Source of the DNA: Bacillota bacterium
Lineage (GTDB): Bacteria; Bacillota; Limnochordia; DUMW01
Assembly (NCBI GenBank): GCA_012839765.1
Contig: DUMW01000058.1
Coordinates: 1 to 50,569, forward strand
Length of the DNA stretch: 50,569 bases
Reading direction: 5' to 3'
Shown: positions 8,613 through 17,345 of the stretch, piece after piece
Numbering within the stretch: the stretch's first letter is position 1
How the letters are laid out: the number at the start of each line of letters is the position of its first letter
The notes under the pieces: model-generated
What the model saw: only the letters and a program-made list of their open reading frames with translations
Databases searched by the model: none
Told to the model about the DNA's origin: nothing
Translations under genes and position numbers: made by a program

Positions 8613-9329
8613 ATGTCCCTAAGAAGAGTCCTCTGCTTAACGCTGAGTACGGTGCTACTCTTAGCGGCTGGGTGCTTTACTATTGGGCCGGGTGATGTGG
8701 ACGAAATCGACCCGATGCCCTATGAGGTTTTGGATGGTACCGTTGTAGTTGAGAATGGGCGCTTATCCATTACGGCGAACGACCAATCCTGGGCAAGGGG
8801 GGTCCTGTATTTTACGGAGCCCATCCTGTTTGAACAAGATCAGTACACTATCGAGGTGGAATTTGACACTCCGGATATTGTGAAAAGAGACCCTGGGGTC
8901 GACATCCGCTTTACGATGTACCTAGCCCCCATCGCCCCGGACGAAAACAAGGACGGGTGCTGGTATAACCCCGAGGATGGCCGAGTGGGAGGGCAGTGGT
9001 ATACGGGAGAATACCTGTCGGTGTACCTCGAAATCGACAGTACTAATGACAAAGTGCTTATCCAAGTGTGGCACAAGGCGGAAAACGCTCAACCCAAAGG
9101 CCGCATGGTCGCTCAGAGGGAAATGAAACTTAGTACTGGATTTCCTGCAAAGATGACTGTGCAATTTGACAATGAGAACTTCCAGATGCTGTTTGGCAGC
9201 GTTGCACCTTGCAACGAGCAGCACGGTGCTGGTGTTTCCGACTGGGAGCAGTTCTATATTGTCTTAGAGGTTCAGAATGTGAACGCTAACCTTGGTACTA
9301 TCAACATTAATTCAATCGAAGTCGAGTAG
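8613..9329 (+). CDS. Lipoprotein paralogue of the preceding secreted protein
   Basis: 238 residues. AAGGAGG lies about 11 bases before the ATG. The leader ends in LLAAGC, a lipobox, so the mature protein is a lipid-anchored form of the same all-beta fold as its neighbour at 7813. Shared blocks are the RFTMYLAP segment, the RVGG-x(3)-TGEYLSVYLEID segment and the ending DWEQFYIVLEVQNVN. It stops 6 bases before the start of the large lipoprotein gene, implying translational coupling. A soluble plus a lipid-anchored copy of one binding fold could pass glycan from the medium to the membrane; that is inference. Confidence 0.8.
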   Translation: MSLRRVLCLTLSTVLLLAAGCFTIGPGDVDEIDPMPYEVLDGTVVVENGRLSITANDQSWARGVLYFTEPILFEQDQYTIEVEFDTPDIVKRDPGVDIRFTMYLAPIAPDENKDGCWYNPEDGRVGGQWYTGEYLSVYLEIDSTNDKVLIQVWHKAENAQPKGRMVAQREMKLSTGFPAKMTVQFDNENFQMLFGSVAPCNEQHGAGVSDWEQFYIVLEVQNVNANLGTININSIEVE

Positions 9330-9335
9330 GCAGTG

Positions 9336-12056
9336 ATGGATCTATCGTTCAAGAAGAGGTGCTTAATTGTGGCATATATGCATATCGCCTTGATTATGGT
9401 TTTGATCTTGTTGTTGATGGTGGCTGGGTGCTCTGCGGCCCCCGCTAGCATTCTTCTCCTAGATACCTTTTCTGAGGTTAGAGAGTCACAAGGAATAAGG
9501 CACACCATCGCCGAGGTGATCTCTAAGCAGTCCGGAGAGGTGGGGGGAACCGTAGGCATGGATGTAGAGCTGGTACACGGCGAATCGCCGTTATACCCTG
9601 GTGTTAGGTCTGTAAGTTCTTCGGGCAGGGTTACCTACCCTGCCCTGGGGAACATATCCCTGGAGCAGGGGACTGTCGAAGTATGGGTTACTACACTTCC
9701 GGGATTCCGTGGCCGCAGCCAATACCTGTTTCGACTCCGGGTTGACCAGAACAACGGCCTGGGGTTGTATTATAACGGCAATGAGCGGGCGATCGTCGCT
9801 TGGATCACCAACGACACACCAGATAAGAACGCGGCCAATAACGAATTCAGGACGTTCATGGTTAGTAATATCTTGGATTGGAAAGAAAACGAACAGCATC
9901 ACGTTTGTGTAACGTGGAGCAATGGTCACCAGATACTGTATCTGGATGGTGTCCCAGTCCGATGGCAGGAGTTCAACGGTGAAATCGGTGGCACTCTCAA
10001 TGACCGTTCAGTGATTGAAATTGGAGAGTCCACTGGCATGGTGATAAACGCAGTGCGGGTTTGGGATCAGCCGCGGTCACCACGGTTCATCCATGAAGTG
10101 CCCACCGTGTCCGATCAAGAGGAGCAGTTCCTCTTCCCTGTCCGGGTAGGCCTTGAGGATGATGAACTGGGTGAACTCGGAGAAGAAGAGTTGGCCACAG
10201 ATTTGTACAGGATGCGCATCGACAAGGAGAGCGGACTCCCTGCATCCCTAATTCATAGACAGGCGAAGGTGGATCTTCTGTTTCAACCAGTGCGGTTGGT
10301 TCTATCTGGCCAGGAGGTAGACGTACGGGCCCGGGAGTACCAAAAACAAGAAGATGCGCTGGTGGTTGTCCAGGAAATCCAGCAACATCCAGAATTGAAA
10401 GTGACAAGCCGGTATCAGACTTTTGGGGACTATGTGGAGTGGAAGGTGAGCATCAGGAATACCGGGGAGGAAGACTGGCGCGGCGACGTTGGTGTCAATT
10501 TCCCCGCTGTTAGCCCTGACGATATGGCTTTCCTTGCCGCAGATGATAATCCATTTCCGGCGCGTAACGGGATGGCCCAGTATGGTGGCGATCGAAGCCG
10601 GATCCAGGGCTGGACTGGTTATGCAAATACCTACCTGCCGTTGTCTGCGGTGTATCATGGGGAGCGGGATTATGGGCTGACCGTGTGCCAGCCGCCAGAT
10701 ACTTTAGGGCTCATCCGCTTTGATTTTGGATCAGAAGTGCCCCTGGGTATAATGGGCATCACCAACTACGATCTTACGATCAAGGCCGGGCAAGAGCAGA
10801 CTATTACTTACTATCTTGTGCTCCATGAAGGTGACTGGCGGCCGGTACTAAAATGGATGGTGCAGAGGTTCCCAGAGGTCTTTGTCAGCCCTCATGAGAA
10901 GAACCCGTTGGATGGTCCCATGATTGTAGGAGGACCGTCAGATTTCTACTTCCTTACGGAACTGGAAAACTTCGGGATTGTCTACCGGCAGATGGGCACA
11001 ACCGACGGGAACGAACTCTTTTTCGGACGGTATGTACCTGAAGACCCCAGCCCCAACGTCCTGAAGTTCTATGAAGGGCTCAGTGCCCAAATCGAGAGTG
11101 CTGAGCACCACGGCATCAAAGGATTGCTGTATATTAACGCTAGGGAATGTCAGAGCCTCCCGTTGGCCAAAGAACGGTTTGCTGACTCACTGCAGTACAC
11201 TGTTGACGGGGCTATTCTGGAAAGCTACAGTTTTGGTGCCAAGATGACCTGCCGCCCGGGATCCAGTTGGTTTAACCATATGCTCCAACAGGCGGAGGCC
11301 CTCTTAGATGCAGTTCCCAACGCGCATGGGATCCAGTTCGACAATAGCTGGGAGAAAGAATATGCGGAGATAATCCACGCGGTGTCTGAATTGGTGCGCT
11401 CTAGGGGGCTGGTGATTGCTTCCAATGGTGCCTCTTCCAACTCTGCTGGAGCAGTGGACTCCATTATGGCTGAGGGGACGCGCCGGTCCCTAGGCGGCAT
11501 GCAGTATCTTTGTTTGGAAAAGCCGATGACCTATCTGCCGCTTTATCTGAACCACGCCTTAGGTCTCAGTGAGCGAGAACTGGCGGCACCGGCCTTGATC
11601 GAGAACCTTGAGCAGGATATCAAAGGGTGCCTGCTTGCGAAAGCTTTCTATAGCCTGAACTATCGCGGGCTTAGGAAGTTCGACAACGAAGGGATCAACC
11701 TCCTGCTCCACTATGTGCCGCTCAGGGAACCTATGTATGGGGCGAAGTGGTACTTAGAGGCTCATGCGTTGGTTACACCAGAGGACATCGATGGGAATAT
11801 ATTCCAGACCGCTGATGGTGGCTTTGTCATCTACTTGGTCTCCTGGGAGGGGATGCCCTTCAAGGCAGAGCCCAAGGACCCATTCAAGATAGCGGCCAAC
11901 CTCAAAGGATTTGAGGTGACCCGGGTGCTGCAGAGGCACATCGAGGATAGTACCGAGGTTGAGGTGAGCTTTTCTGCCATGGGACCTAGTCTAGAGGTGG
12001 AGGTTAATGGCCATCGATCCATCACTATGCTCCGGATCGAGGGGAATTGGCAGTAG
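9336..12056 (+). CDS. Large lipoprotein: LamG domain plus putative TIM-barrel glycoside hydrolase
   Basis: 906 residues. The leader ends LLLMVAGC (lipid-anchored Cys about residue 32). Residues about 55-245 look like a LamG/concanavalin domain (LEQGTVEVWV, HHVCVTWSNGHQILYLDGVPV). Residues about 270-510 are beta-rich, like the beta-sandwich that precedes catalytic barrels in several hydrolase families. Residues about 525-800 look like a TIM barrel: GIKGLLYINARECQ, VDGAILESYSFG, HGIQFDNSWEKEY (Asp669), and GLVIASNGASSNS, with acidic residues at strand ends. A small beta domain closes the protein. I do not recognise the family. The ATG follows an in-frame GTG and has a poor ribosome binding site, so translation is probably coupled to the gene before it. 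Confidence 0.75.
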   Translation: MDLSFKKRCLIVAYMHIALIMVLILLLMVAGCSAAPASILLLDTFSEVRESQGIRHTIAEVISKQSGEVGGTVGMDVELVHGESPLYPGVRSVSSSGRVTYPALGNISLEQGTVEVWVTTLPGFRGRSQYLFRLRVDQNNGLGLYYNGNERAIVAWITNDTPDKNAANNEFRTFMVSNILDWKENEQHHVCVTWSNGHQILYLDGVPVRWQEFNGEIGGTLNDRSVIEIGESTGMVINAVRVWDQPRSPRFIHEVPTVSDQEEQFLFPVRVGLEDDELGELGEEELATDLYRMRIDKESGLPASLIHRQAKVDLLFQPVRLVLSGQEVDVRAREYQKQEDALVVVQEIQQHPELKVTSRYQTFGDYVEWKVSIRNTGEEDWRGDVGVNFPAVSPDDMAFLAADDNPFPARNGMAQYGGDRSRIQGWTGYANTYLPLSAVYHGERDYGLTVCQPPDTLGLIRFDFGSEVPLGIMGITNYDLTIKAGQEQTITYYLVLHEGDWRPVLKWMVQRFPEVFVSPHEKNPLDGPMIVGGPSDFYFLTELENFGIVYRQMGTTDGNELFFGRYVPEDPSPNVLKFYEGLSAQIESAEHHGIKGLLYINARECQSLPLAKERFADSLQYTVDGAILESYSFGAKMTCRPGSSWFNHMLQQAEALLDAVPNAHGIQFDNSWEKEYAEIIHAVSELVRSRGLVIASNGASSNSAGAVDSIMAEGTRRSLGGMQYLCLEKPMTYLPLYLNHALGLSERELAAPALIENLEQDIKGCLLAKAFYSLNYRGLRKFDNEGINLLLHYVPLREPMYGAKWYLEAHALVTPEDIDGNIFQTADGGFVIYLVSWEGMPFKAEPKDPFKIAANLKGFEVTRVLQRHIEDSTEVEVSFSAMGPSLEVEVNGHRSITMLRIEGNWQ

Positions 12057-12074
12057 AGAGCGACAGCCCGCTGA

Positions 12075-12099
12075 GGCCGGCTCTGTAGAGGAGCCGGCC
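12075..12099 (+). terminator. Stem-loop after the large lipoprotein gene
   Basis: GGCCGGCTC pairs perfectly with GAGCCGGCC around a 7-base loop. No T-run follows, so it may stabilise the 3' end of the upstream mRNA or only partly stop transcription before the solute-binding-protein gene. Confidence 0.55.
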
Positions 12100-12220
12100 C
12101 TATGCGGGGCAGTAGCACGTGCCCATCGGGACTTCCTTACCTGAGTACTGGAAGAAGCACGAACTGGCACAGCCTTGTTGAGTTTTAGTTTACCAACCTG
12201 GATAGGAGGTATGTTTTAGT

Positions 12221-13528
12221 ATGGTAATGGCAGGAAACAGACTTCGGTTGTGGGTTACAGCAATCTGTTTGACCATGCTGATTGTGGTGGGTGCAGGCCT
12301 TACCGCTACTGGTGCACCGCAGAGGGTCGAACTGTTGTACCCCGCTGGTAACTGGCGGATTGCTTGGGAAGCATTAGCGGAGGCGTTCAATGCATCACAA
12401 GATGAATACGTTGTTGTACTGAAAGCCCAGTCGTCGCCCAGTGAGTTCATGGTTAGAACTGTGTCTGGTGCGCCTCCTGACCTAGTTCATATGCACAGGA
12501 GTGATACGGCCCATATCTTAAACGGACTTCTTGAGCCCATCGGAGGACTGATTGAACGAGACGGTTTTGACTTGGGACAGATGTTTCCAATTGTTCTCGA
12601 CGTTTCCTATCAATCAGGTGCCATGGCAGGGGGGGACCTCTATGATCTGCCCTTTGCGTGGGGAGCTGTTGTGTTCGGCTACATCAGTACGTTTTTTGAT
12701 GAAGCTGGGTTGGAGTATCCGTCCAATGATTGGACCTGGGATGACGTGGAGAGTTATGCGTCTAAACTAACCCTAGTACAGCAATCCGGATTCAGCATCC
12801 TGCCACAGCGCTTTGGACTGTGGTTTTCTGCAGCTGGTCCATGGACCTGGCCGCCCTTGGTCGAAGGATGGGGTGGTATGCTTTATGATGAACGGATATT
12901 CCCGAAAGAGACCTTGCTTCACGAGCCGGAAGCCATCGCGGCACTGGAGTTTATGGCAGATCTTATCACCGTAAGGAGGACTGTTGTGCCTACAGACCAG
13001 CTCGAAGCCTTTTCATTCAAGACGGGCAAGAGTGCAATGGCGGAGCTGGCGCCTTCCCATATTGGAGATGTCCGGGAAAGCTTAGGAGCAATGAATCTGG
13101 AATGGCAGCTTGTGGCCTATCCTTCCGGTCCGGTGCGCCAGACCACTCGCCTTTTCACGGAAAACTTAGCCATACCCCGGAATGCACGCAACGTGGAGGG
13201 GGCGTGGGCATTTATGAAGTTTGTCTGCGGGCCAGAAGGCCAAAAGATCCTGGGAACAGTGACCGGAATCCCAGTGAACATTGAAGCGGCTGCCAGTAGC
13301 TTCGTCGATCCGAACACTCCCCAGCATGAAGAACTATATCTCCATGCGTCGGAATATGCCCACAGTTTCTACTTCCTGGTGGATCAAGCTGCGGTACAGT
13401 CCATGCTAGAAAAGGAATTTGGACCGGTCTGGAACGGTAGGCGCTCAGTACAGGAGGCTGTGGAAATGGTTAAGCCAGCCATTGACGCCAAGCTACAGGC
13501 TGATTATGCGGCGCTGTTCGGCAACTAG
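12221..13528 (+). CDS. ABC transporter sugar-binding protein
   Basis: 435 residues of the family-1 extracellular solute-binding type. A signal peptide (RLRLWVTAICLTMLIVVGAG) is followed by a mature start near ATGAPQRVELLYPAG. SGAPPDLVHMHRSD and DLPFAWGAVVFGYIS mark the first lobe and hinge, and the C-terminus (VQEAVEMVKPAIDAKLQ) is typical. AGGAGG lies about 11 bases before the ATG; a second ATG two codons later is an alternative. It closes the left sugar locus and has no permease or ATPase genes beside it, so it must dock on a transporter encoded elsewhere. It is a distant relative of the broken gene at 1768 and of the gene at 41159. Confidence 0.9.
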   Translation: MVMAGNRLRLWVTAICLTMLIVVGAGLTATGAPQRVELLYPAGNWRIAWEALAEAFNASQDEYVVVLKAQSSPSEFMVRTVSGAPPDLVHMHRSDTAHILNGLLEPIGGLIERDGFDLGQMFPIVLDVSYQSGAMAGGDLYDLPFAWGAVVFGYISTFFDEAGLEYPSNDWTWDDVESYASKLTLVQQSGFSILPQRFGLWFSAAGPWTWPPLVEGWGGMLYDERIFPKETLLHEPEAIAALEFMADLITVRRTVVPTDQLEAFSFKTGKSAMAELAPSHIGDVRESLGAMNLEWQLVAYPSGPVRQTTRLFTENLAIPRNARNVEGAWAFMKFVCGPEGQKILGTVTGIPVNIEAAASSFVDPNTPQHEELYLHASEYAHSFYFLVDQAAVQSMLEKEFGPVWNGRRSVQEAVEMVKPAIDAKLQADYAALFGN

Positions 13529-13558
13529 TAATTACCTCTACTAATGCTCGTCGCAAGA

Positions 13559-13590
13559 TGTGATGCCTGGCCGGTAGGCCAGGCATCACA
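13559..13590 (+). terminator. Strong stem-loop terminator of the left sugar locus
   Basis: TGTGATGCCTGGCC pairs perfectly with GGCCAGGCATCACA (14 bp) around a GGTA loop, 30 bases after the solute-binding-protein stop. Only TGTGTTCCCTT follows, so it lacks a clean T-run but is the longest perfect stem in the window. Confidence 0.7.
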
Positions 13591-14774
13591 TGTGTTCCCT
13601 TGCACAAGAAATGCCCTCCGCCCTGTCTATCCTGTTGATACCTCCGTTCAACCCCCCACGCCATTGTTCCGGGAGGTTCCAGGCTATGAAGGTGAGCCAT
13701 ACCAGCAAGTTCCCCGAGTGGTACGTCATGTCTAAGGAGACATGATAATCTTTCTGCAGGACCTTGGCCATTTCCAAGGGACTCTTGATGGGAACAATGG
13801 GTACTACCATCAGATACCGCAAAGCGACCAGTGGAAGGAACCGGACGTTGAGGCCAAGGTAGGTATATGTGGGCACGAAGAGGTTTGACCTTATGGAACG
13901 CACAAGTATGCTTCTCTCGAAGAAGAGTGTATCGGGCAGGGATCATCTTAGCGGCGATTTCGCAGGAACGACACTGTCAAGAACCGGAATTGTGCACCTA
14001 GACGCAGCTGTTCAAAGCCAAGAGAAACCATTGTCTTTGCTGAGTTTAGACTAGAACCTCGTGTCGAAAAACCTCGGATTATGCGGGAAGTAACAGAAAA
14101 TTACGTTAGAGAAAGGATTATGGAGGAAGTCGGCTCTAGATGAGAAAAACGGAAGAGTTTAGGGTTTGTCTATGTAGACGGTACTATAGTAAACTTAGCT
14201 TGCACTAGAAAGTCTTTCCGCACCGGTATGAGTTTGGCAGATGCCTCCCAAGCGTCCCTCGAGACAAAAGACCATATTATCCAATGCTTCGTAATATGGA
14301 TGCAATGCAGCAGGGTACCGACTGACTTGTGATGGAAGGGCTTTTTTGGGCGGCCGCTTTTCCGAAACGCCGGGTCTCCCTTGTTAACAATGAGCTATGT
14401 CGCCCAAGTGATAGACGCGCTCTTTCTCCTAAAGGTTGCAGGGTGTGCGGGTGGGAAACGGTCATTGGAGGGAAGGGGCCGGCGTGGATAGCTTTGTGGG
14501 CCATTTGTGTGTCCGGTAGAAATGTTCCGGGGGTAGCAAGGTAGGGAGCTGAACAGGCAATTCTAGAGGCTTGCCTATTCATCCTTCCAGCAGCTTAGAG
14601 TCGGGATTTGTCCCCTATCAGTAGGTCCCGACGTCTATGAGTGCGGGGATGAGTTCAATGACGGATCATTGCCATTCCGTTCGGAAGTATTTCCGGGCCT
14701 GTATACCGGTGGCGAAATTAAGACGACAGTCAGCAGATCGTTTTCTTGTAAATATCTAACTTGCGTGTGAAAAC

Positions 14775-14803
14775 TTGACTGAAATATAAGTTTTGGGTAT
14801 AAT
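14775..14803 (+). promoter_or_regulatory. codY: SigmaA promoter of codY
   Basis: TTGACT, a 17-base spacer and TATAAT, about 100 bases before the codY start. A loose match to the CodY box (ACTTGACTGAAATAT, about 10 of 15 positions) overlaps the -35 element, so weak autorepression is conceivable but not established. Confidence 0.85.
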
Positions 14804-14905
14804 TCTCTCTAGTACCGTAGTTTGTACTTCTTGGCGATGGTCGCCAGTTTTCTGCATATTGATAATGGGTAGGAATAATAACACAGGTAGAAAGGAAGTT
14901 GAAAT

Positions 14906-15697
14906 ATGGATACATTACTTAAACGCGTTAGAAGAATCACCCAACTGATGCAAAACGAGGGAGAAGATGTAGCCTTTGCCGATATCGCTCGGGTTTTGGC
15001 CGCAGAGATGCAAGACACTAGTGTTTATGTGGTGAACCGCAAAGGGAAAATTCTCGGTTATGCCTTGCCGATTGGCTATGAGACCACCGATTTTGATGCC
15101 GACTGGCTAATGGAAGGCAGGCTTCCCGAGGATTACAACGAGATACTCCTCCGGGTAGGCACCCTAACGGCAGAGAAGGATGTCGCCACCGCTCTTGGAG
15201 TAAAAGTTGCATTGATTGCTCCGGTGGTGGGCAGCGGACGCCGTTTGGGCACGTTGATGATGGTTAGGGATGGTGAGCGCTTCAACGACGACGATAACCT
15301 CGTTGCCGAGATTGCCTCTACGGTCATTGGCATGATTATGGCCCACGCCATGAGCGAAGAGGAAGAAGACGAGGTTACGGAGCGAAAGATGGCCATTTCG
15401 GCGATCCGGAGTCTTTCCTATTCCGAGATTGTGGCAATGCAGCGGATCTTTGATGAGCTCAATGGGGATGAGGGTCTGCTGGTGGCTAGCCGGGTTGCCG
15501 ACGAAGCGGGTATTACCCGCTCGGTGGTGGTCAACGCCCTGCGGAAACTGTCCTCGGCCAACGTGATCGAATCTCGGTCGCTTGGGATGAAGGGTACCTA
15601 TCTGCGGATTCTGAACAAGGAGCTGAGGGCGGAACTGGAGAGACAACGTTACCCCTATCCAGCGGAGACAGCCGAGCTTAAGAGGAAGAAAGCATAA
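14906..15697 (+). CDS. codY: GTP- and branched-chain-amino-acid-sensing repressor CodY
   Basis: 263 residues, the normal CodY length. An N-terminal GAF-type sensor domain (opening LLKRVRRITQLMQNEGEDV) binds isoleucine, leucine or valine in characterised homologues. The C-terminal winged helix contains ASRVADEAGITRSVVVNAL and the highly conserved RSLGMKGTYLRILN. It represses nutrient-acquisition and stationary-phase genes when amino acids and GTP are plentiful. The ribosome binding site is AGAAAGGAAG. It is a single-gene unit with its own sigmaA promoter and terminator, away from its usual clpQY-xerC neighbours. Its presence supports placement in the Bacillota. Confidence 0.97.
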   Translation: MDTLLKRVRRITQLMQNEGEDVAFADIARVLAAEMQDTSVYVVNRKGKILGYALPIGYETTDFDADWLMEGRLPEDYNEILLRVGTLTAEKDVATALGVKVALIAPVVGSGRRLGTLMMVRDGERFNDDDNLVAEIASTVIGMIMAHAMSEEEEDEVTERKMAISAIRSLSYSEIVAMQRIFDELNGDEGLLVASRVADEAGITRSVVVNALRKLSSANVIESRSLGMKGTYLRILNKELRAELERQRYPYPAETAELKRKKA

Positions 15698-15706
15698 CCA
15701 AGCTGG

Positions 15707-16879
15707 TTATTTCGGAGGGTCAGGGTTTTTCCCCTGGCCCTTTTTCATTTCTGTCCCTCGATGGACGATGGGGGCTTGATACTTCTCTGTTAATCGGTCT
15801 AAGGCTAAGGACAACCTTCGTTTGGATTCGTCCTCGAAAAGAGAGGCCTGTTGGTGGCGACTCAGTTTGGATACACCGACACCGATTAGCCGAAAGGGAC
15901 GATTCCGTCGGGGTAGTCTCTCCAAAAGCCGACATGCTTCGTAGTAGATCGTATCATCATCCTGAAAGGTATATTCCTTCGTGGTGCTCCGGGTCACAGT
16001 GTAAAAGTCGTTGTAACGGGCTTTTAGTGTGATGGTCTGGGCCGAAAGACACTGTGCCCTTAGTCTATGGCCTATGGCGGCTGCTTGTTCAGCCAAGATG
16101 CCCTTGATTTGGGCCAGATCAGCAGTATCGGTGGAAAAGGTGGTTTCGTGGCTGATAGATTTGGCCTCAGAATTAGGCGTCACTTGCCTATGGTCGATGC
16201 CGTTGGCTAGTTGCCAGATGACGGGGCCACTATTGCCCAGAATCCTGGCCAGGTATTCGGGAGACTTGGTACGTACATCTTTTATAGTATGAATTCCATA
16301 GCGCTGTAGTTGTCTTTGGGTTTGGGTACCGACGCCCCAGATTTTGCTTACCGGTAACGGATCCAAGATAGTATGCACATTGTCTTGGTCGATGATGACT
16401 AAACCATCGGGTTTTTGGAGATCAGAGGCTATTTTGGCCAAGAACATATTCGGGGCAATGCCCACGGAGGCCGTCAGTCCCACCTCGGACCAAATCCTTG
16501 ATTTAATGGTCTGACCCATCTCCTGACGGTCTTTGTAAAAATGCTCGCATCCCGTCATATCGAGGAAGGCCTCATCGACGGAGAGGTGTTCTACCACCGG
16601 GGTGAACTGGTAGAAGGTCCTGTGAATTATCGTGGAGATCTCATGGTAATAGTCCAGGTCGGGAGGGAGAAAAACCGCATGGGGACAGAGTTTGCGGGCT
16701 TGGGCCATGGGCATCGCGGAACGGACCCCATATTTTCTGGCCTCGTAGGAGCAAGTAGATACAACCCCTCTGGGACCTAACCCTCCCACAATTACAGGTT
16801 TGTTCTGATACTCGGGATTCCGCTTCTGTTCGATGGCTGCAAAGAAGGCGTCGAGATCGACGTGCACGATGGTGGCCAC
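15707..16879 (-). CDS. dinB: DNA polymerase IV (Y-family)
   Basis: 390 residues from a GTG preceded by AAAGGAGGGG at 6 bases; longer in-frame starts up to 16960 would add residues absent from the family. The palm/fingers region has VHVDLDAFFAAIEQ (first catalytic Asp) and HLSVDEAFLDMTG (catalytic Asp-Glu pair). VGIAPNMFLAKIASD and KIWGVG are the helix-hairpin-helix and thumb motifs. The little-finger domain follows. It performs error-prone synthesis past DNA damage. A beta-clamp peptide (QASLF) lies about 40 residues from the C-terminus. It converges on codY, and its last codons overlap the codY terminator. Confidence 0.96.
   Translation of the reverse strand: MATIVHVDLDAFFAAIEQKRNPEYQNKPVIVGGLGPRGVVSTCSYEARKYGVRSAMPMAQARKLCPHAVFLPPDLDYYHEISTIIHRTFYQFTPVVEHLSVDEAFLDMTGCEHFYKDRQEMGQTIKSRIWSEVGLTASVGIAPNMFLAKIASDLQKPDGLVIIDQDNVHTILDPLPVSKIWGVGTQTQRQLQRYGIHTIKDVRTKSPEYLARILGNSGPVIWQLANGIDHRQVTPNSEAKSISHETTFSTDTADLAQIKGILAEQAAAIGHRLRAQCLSAQTITLKARYNDFYTVTRSTTKEYTFQDDDTIYYEACRLLERLPRRNRPFRLIGVGVSKLSRHQQASLFEDESKRRLSLALDRLTEKYQAPIVHRGTEMKKGQGKNPDPPK
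15717..15745 (+). terminator. codY Rho-independent terminator
   Basis: GGGTCAGGG pairs with CCCTGGCCC (one G-U) and is followed by TTTTT. It lies inside the 3' end of the convergent dinB gene, so its sequence is also coding on the other strand. Confidence 0.85.
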
Positions 16880-17345
16880 GGAATTCCCCTCCTTTGGCAG
16901 TATTATATCAATGACTGTTTGGGAGAACAATCTAGGGAACTGTGAGGAGGGGACAAGCACATTTCGGTCTCAAACCAAGTCGGTTGAGGGTGGATTGCAT
17001 GGTTGCGCAGGCGCTGTTCGGAGACTTCCCCAACGATGAGTTTGTCCCAGTGAAAGGACGTGGGTCAGCACTAAAGAGTCTGTCCCTTTTGCTGATCCGA
17101 GAGGTTCGGCCCATGGACAGCTGAAGCTTGTCTTTCCCATTCAATGATTGAGATGGTTATTATTCTTGGGTATAATTGAACTGGTAACGTATGAAGACGG
17201 GCTCAAGAACTAGGGCGCTTGGCGACTTGGTAGGATTTGCTCCGATTAACAAGGGGTTTTTGGCACCGCAGGTTGCAAAGCTTACAGGGATACCATATTG
17301 TTAAGTTGAAGGCTTGCCCATAGATGATAAGGGGAGGGGTGGGGA
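16880..17345. other. Divergent intergenic region between dinB and the TrkA-C gene
   Basis: It holds the dinB upstream region on the left and a sigmaA promoter on the right. Short frames on both strands lack ribosome binding sites and recognisable products. Confidence 0.5.
17148..17176 (+). promoter_or_regulatory. SigmaA promoter for the TrkA-C/yqhQ/prfA operon
   Basis: TTGAGA, a 17-base spacer and TATAAT, 170 bases before the first gene. The GGGTATAATT around the -10 is shared with the codY promoter. A leader of about 160 bases would result. Confidence 0.75.

Larger units (their letters stand above)
13529..14905. other. Long intergenic region before codY
   Basis: It contains the terminator hairpin for the left locus and the codY promoter. 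Between them a 105-codon minus-strand frame (13586-13903) and a few shorter ones exist, but none has a ribosome binding site or a product I recognise, and I treat the region as non-coding or decayed. Confidence 0.5.

Noticed and set aside
13586-13903. 105-codon minus-strand frame resembling a decayed gene
   Set aside because: It has some hydrophobic and helical-looking stretches but no ribosome binding site and no family I recognise. Overlapping frames of similar length exist, so chance is as likely.
14773-14787. CodY box at its own promoter
   Set aside because: Only about 10 of 15 positions match the consensus, too weak to call as a separate feature; mentioned with the promoter only.
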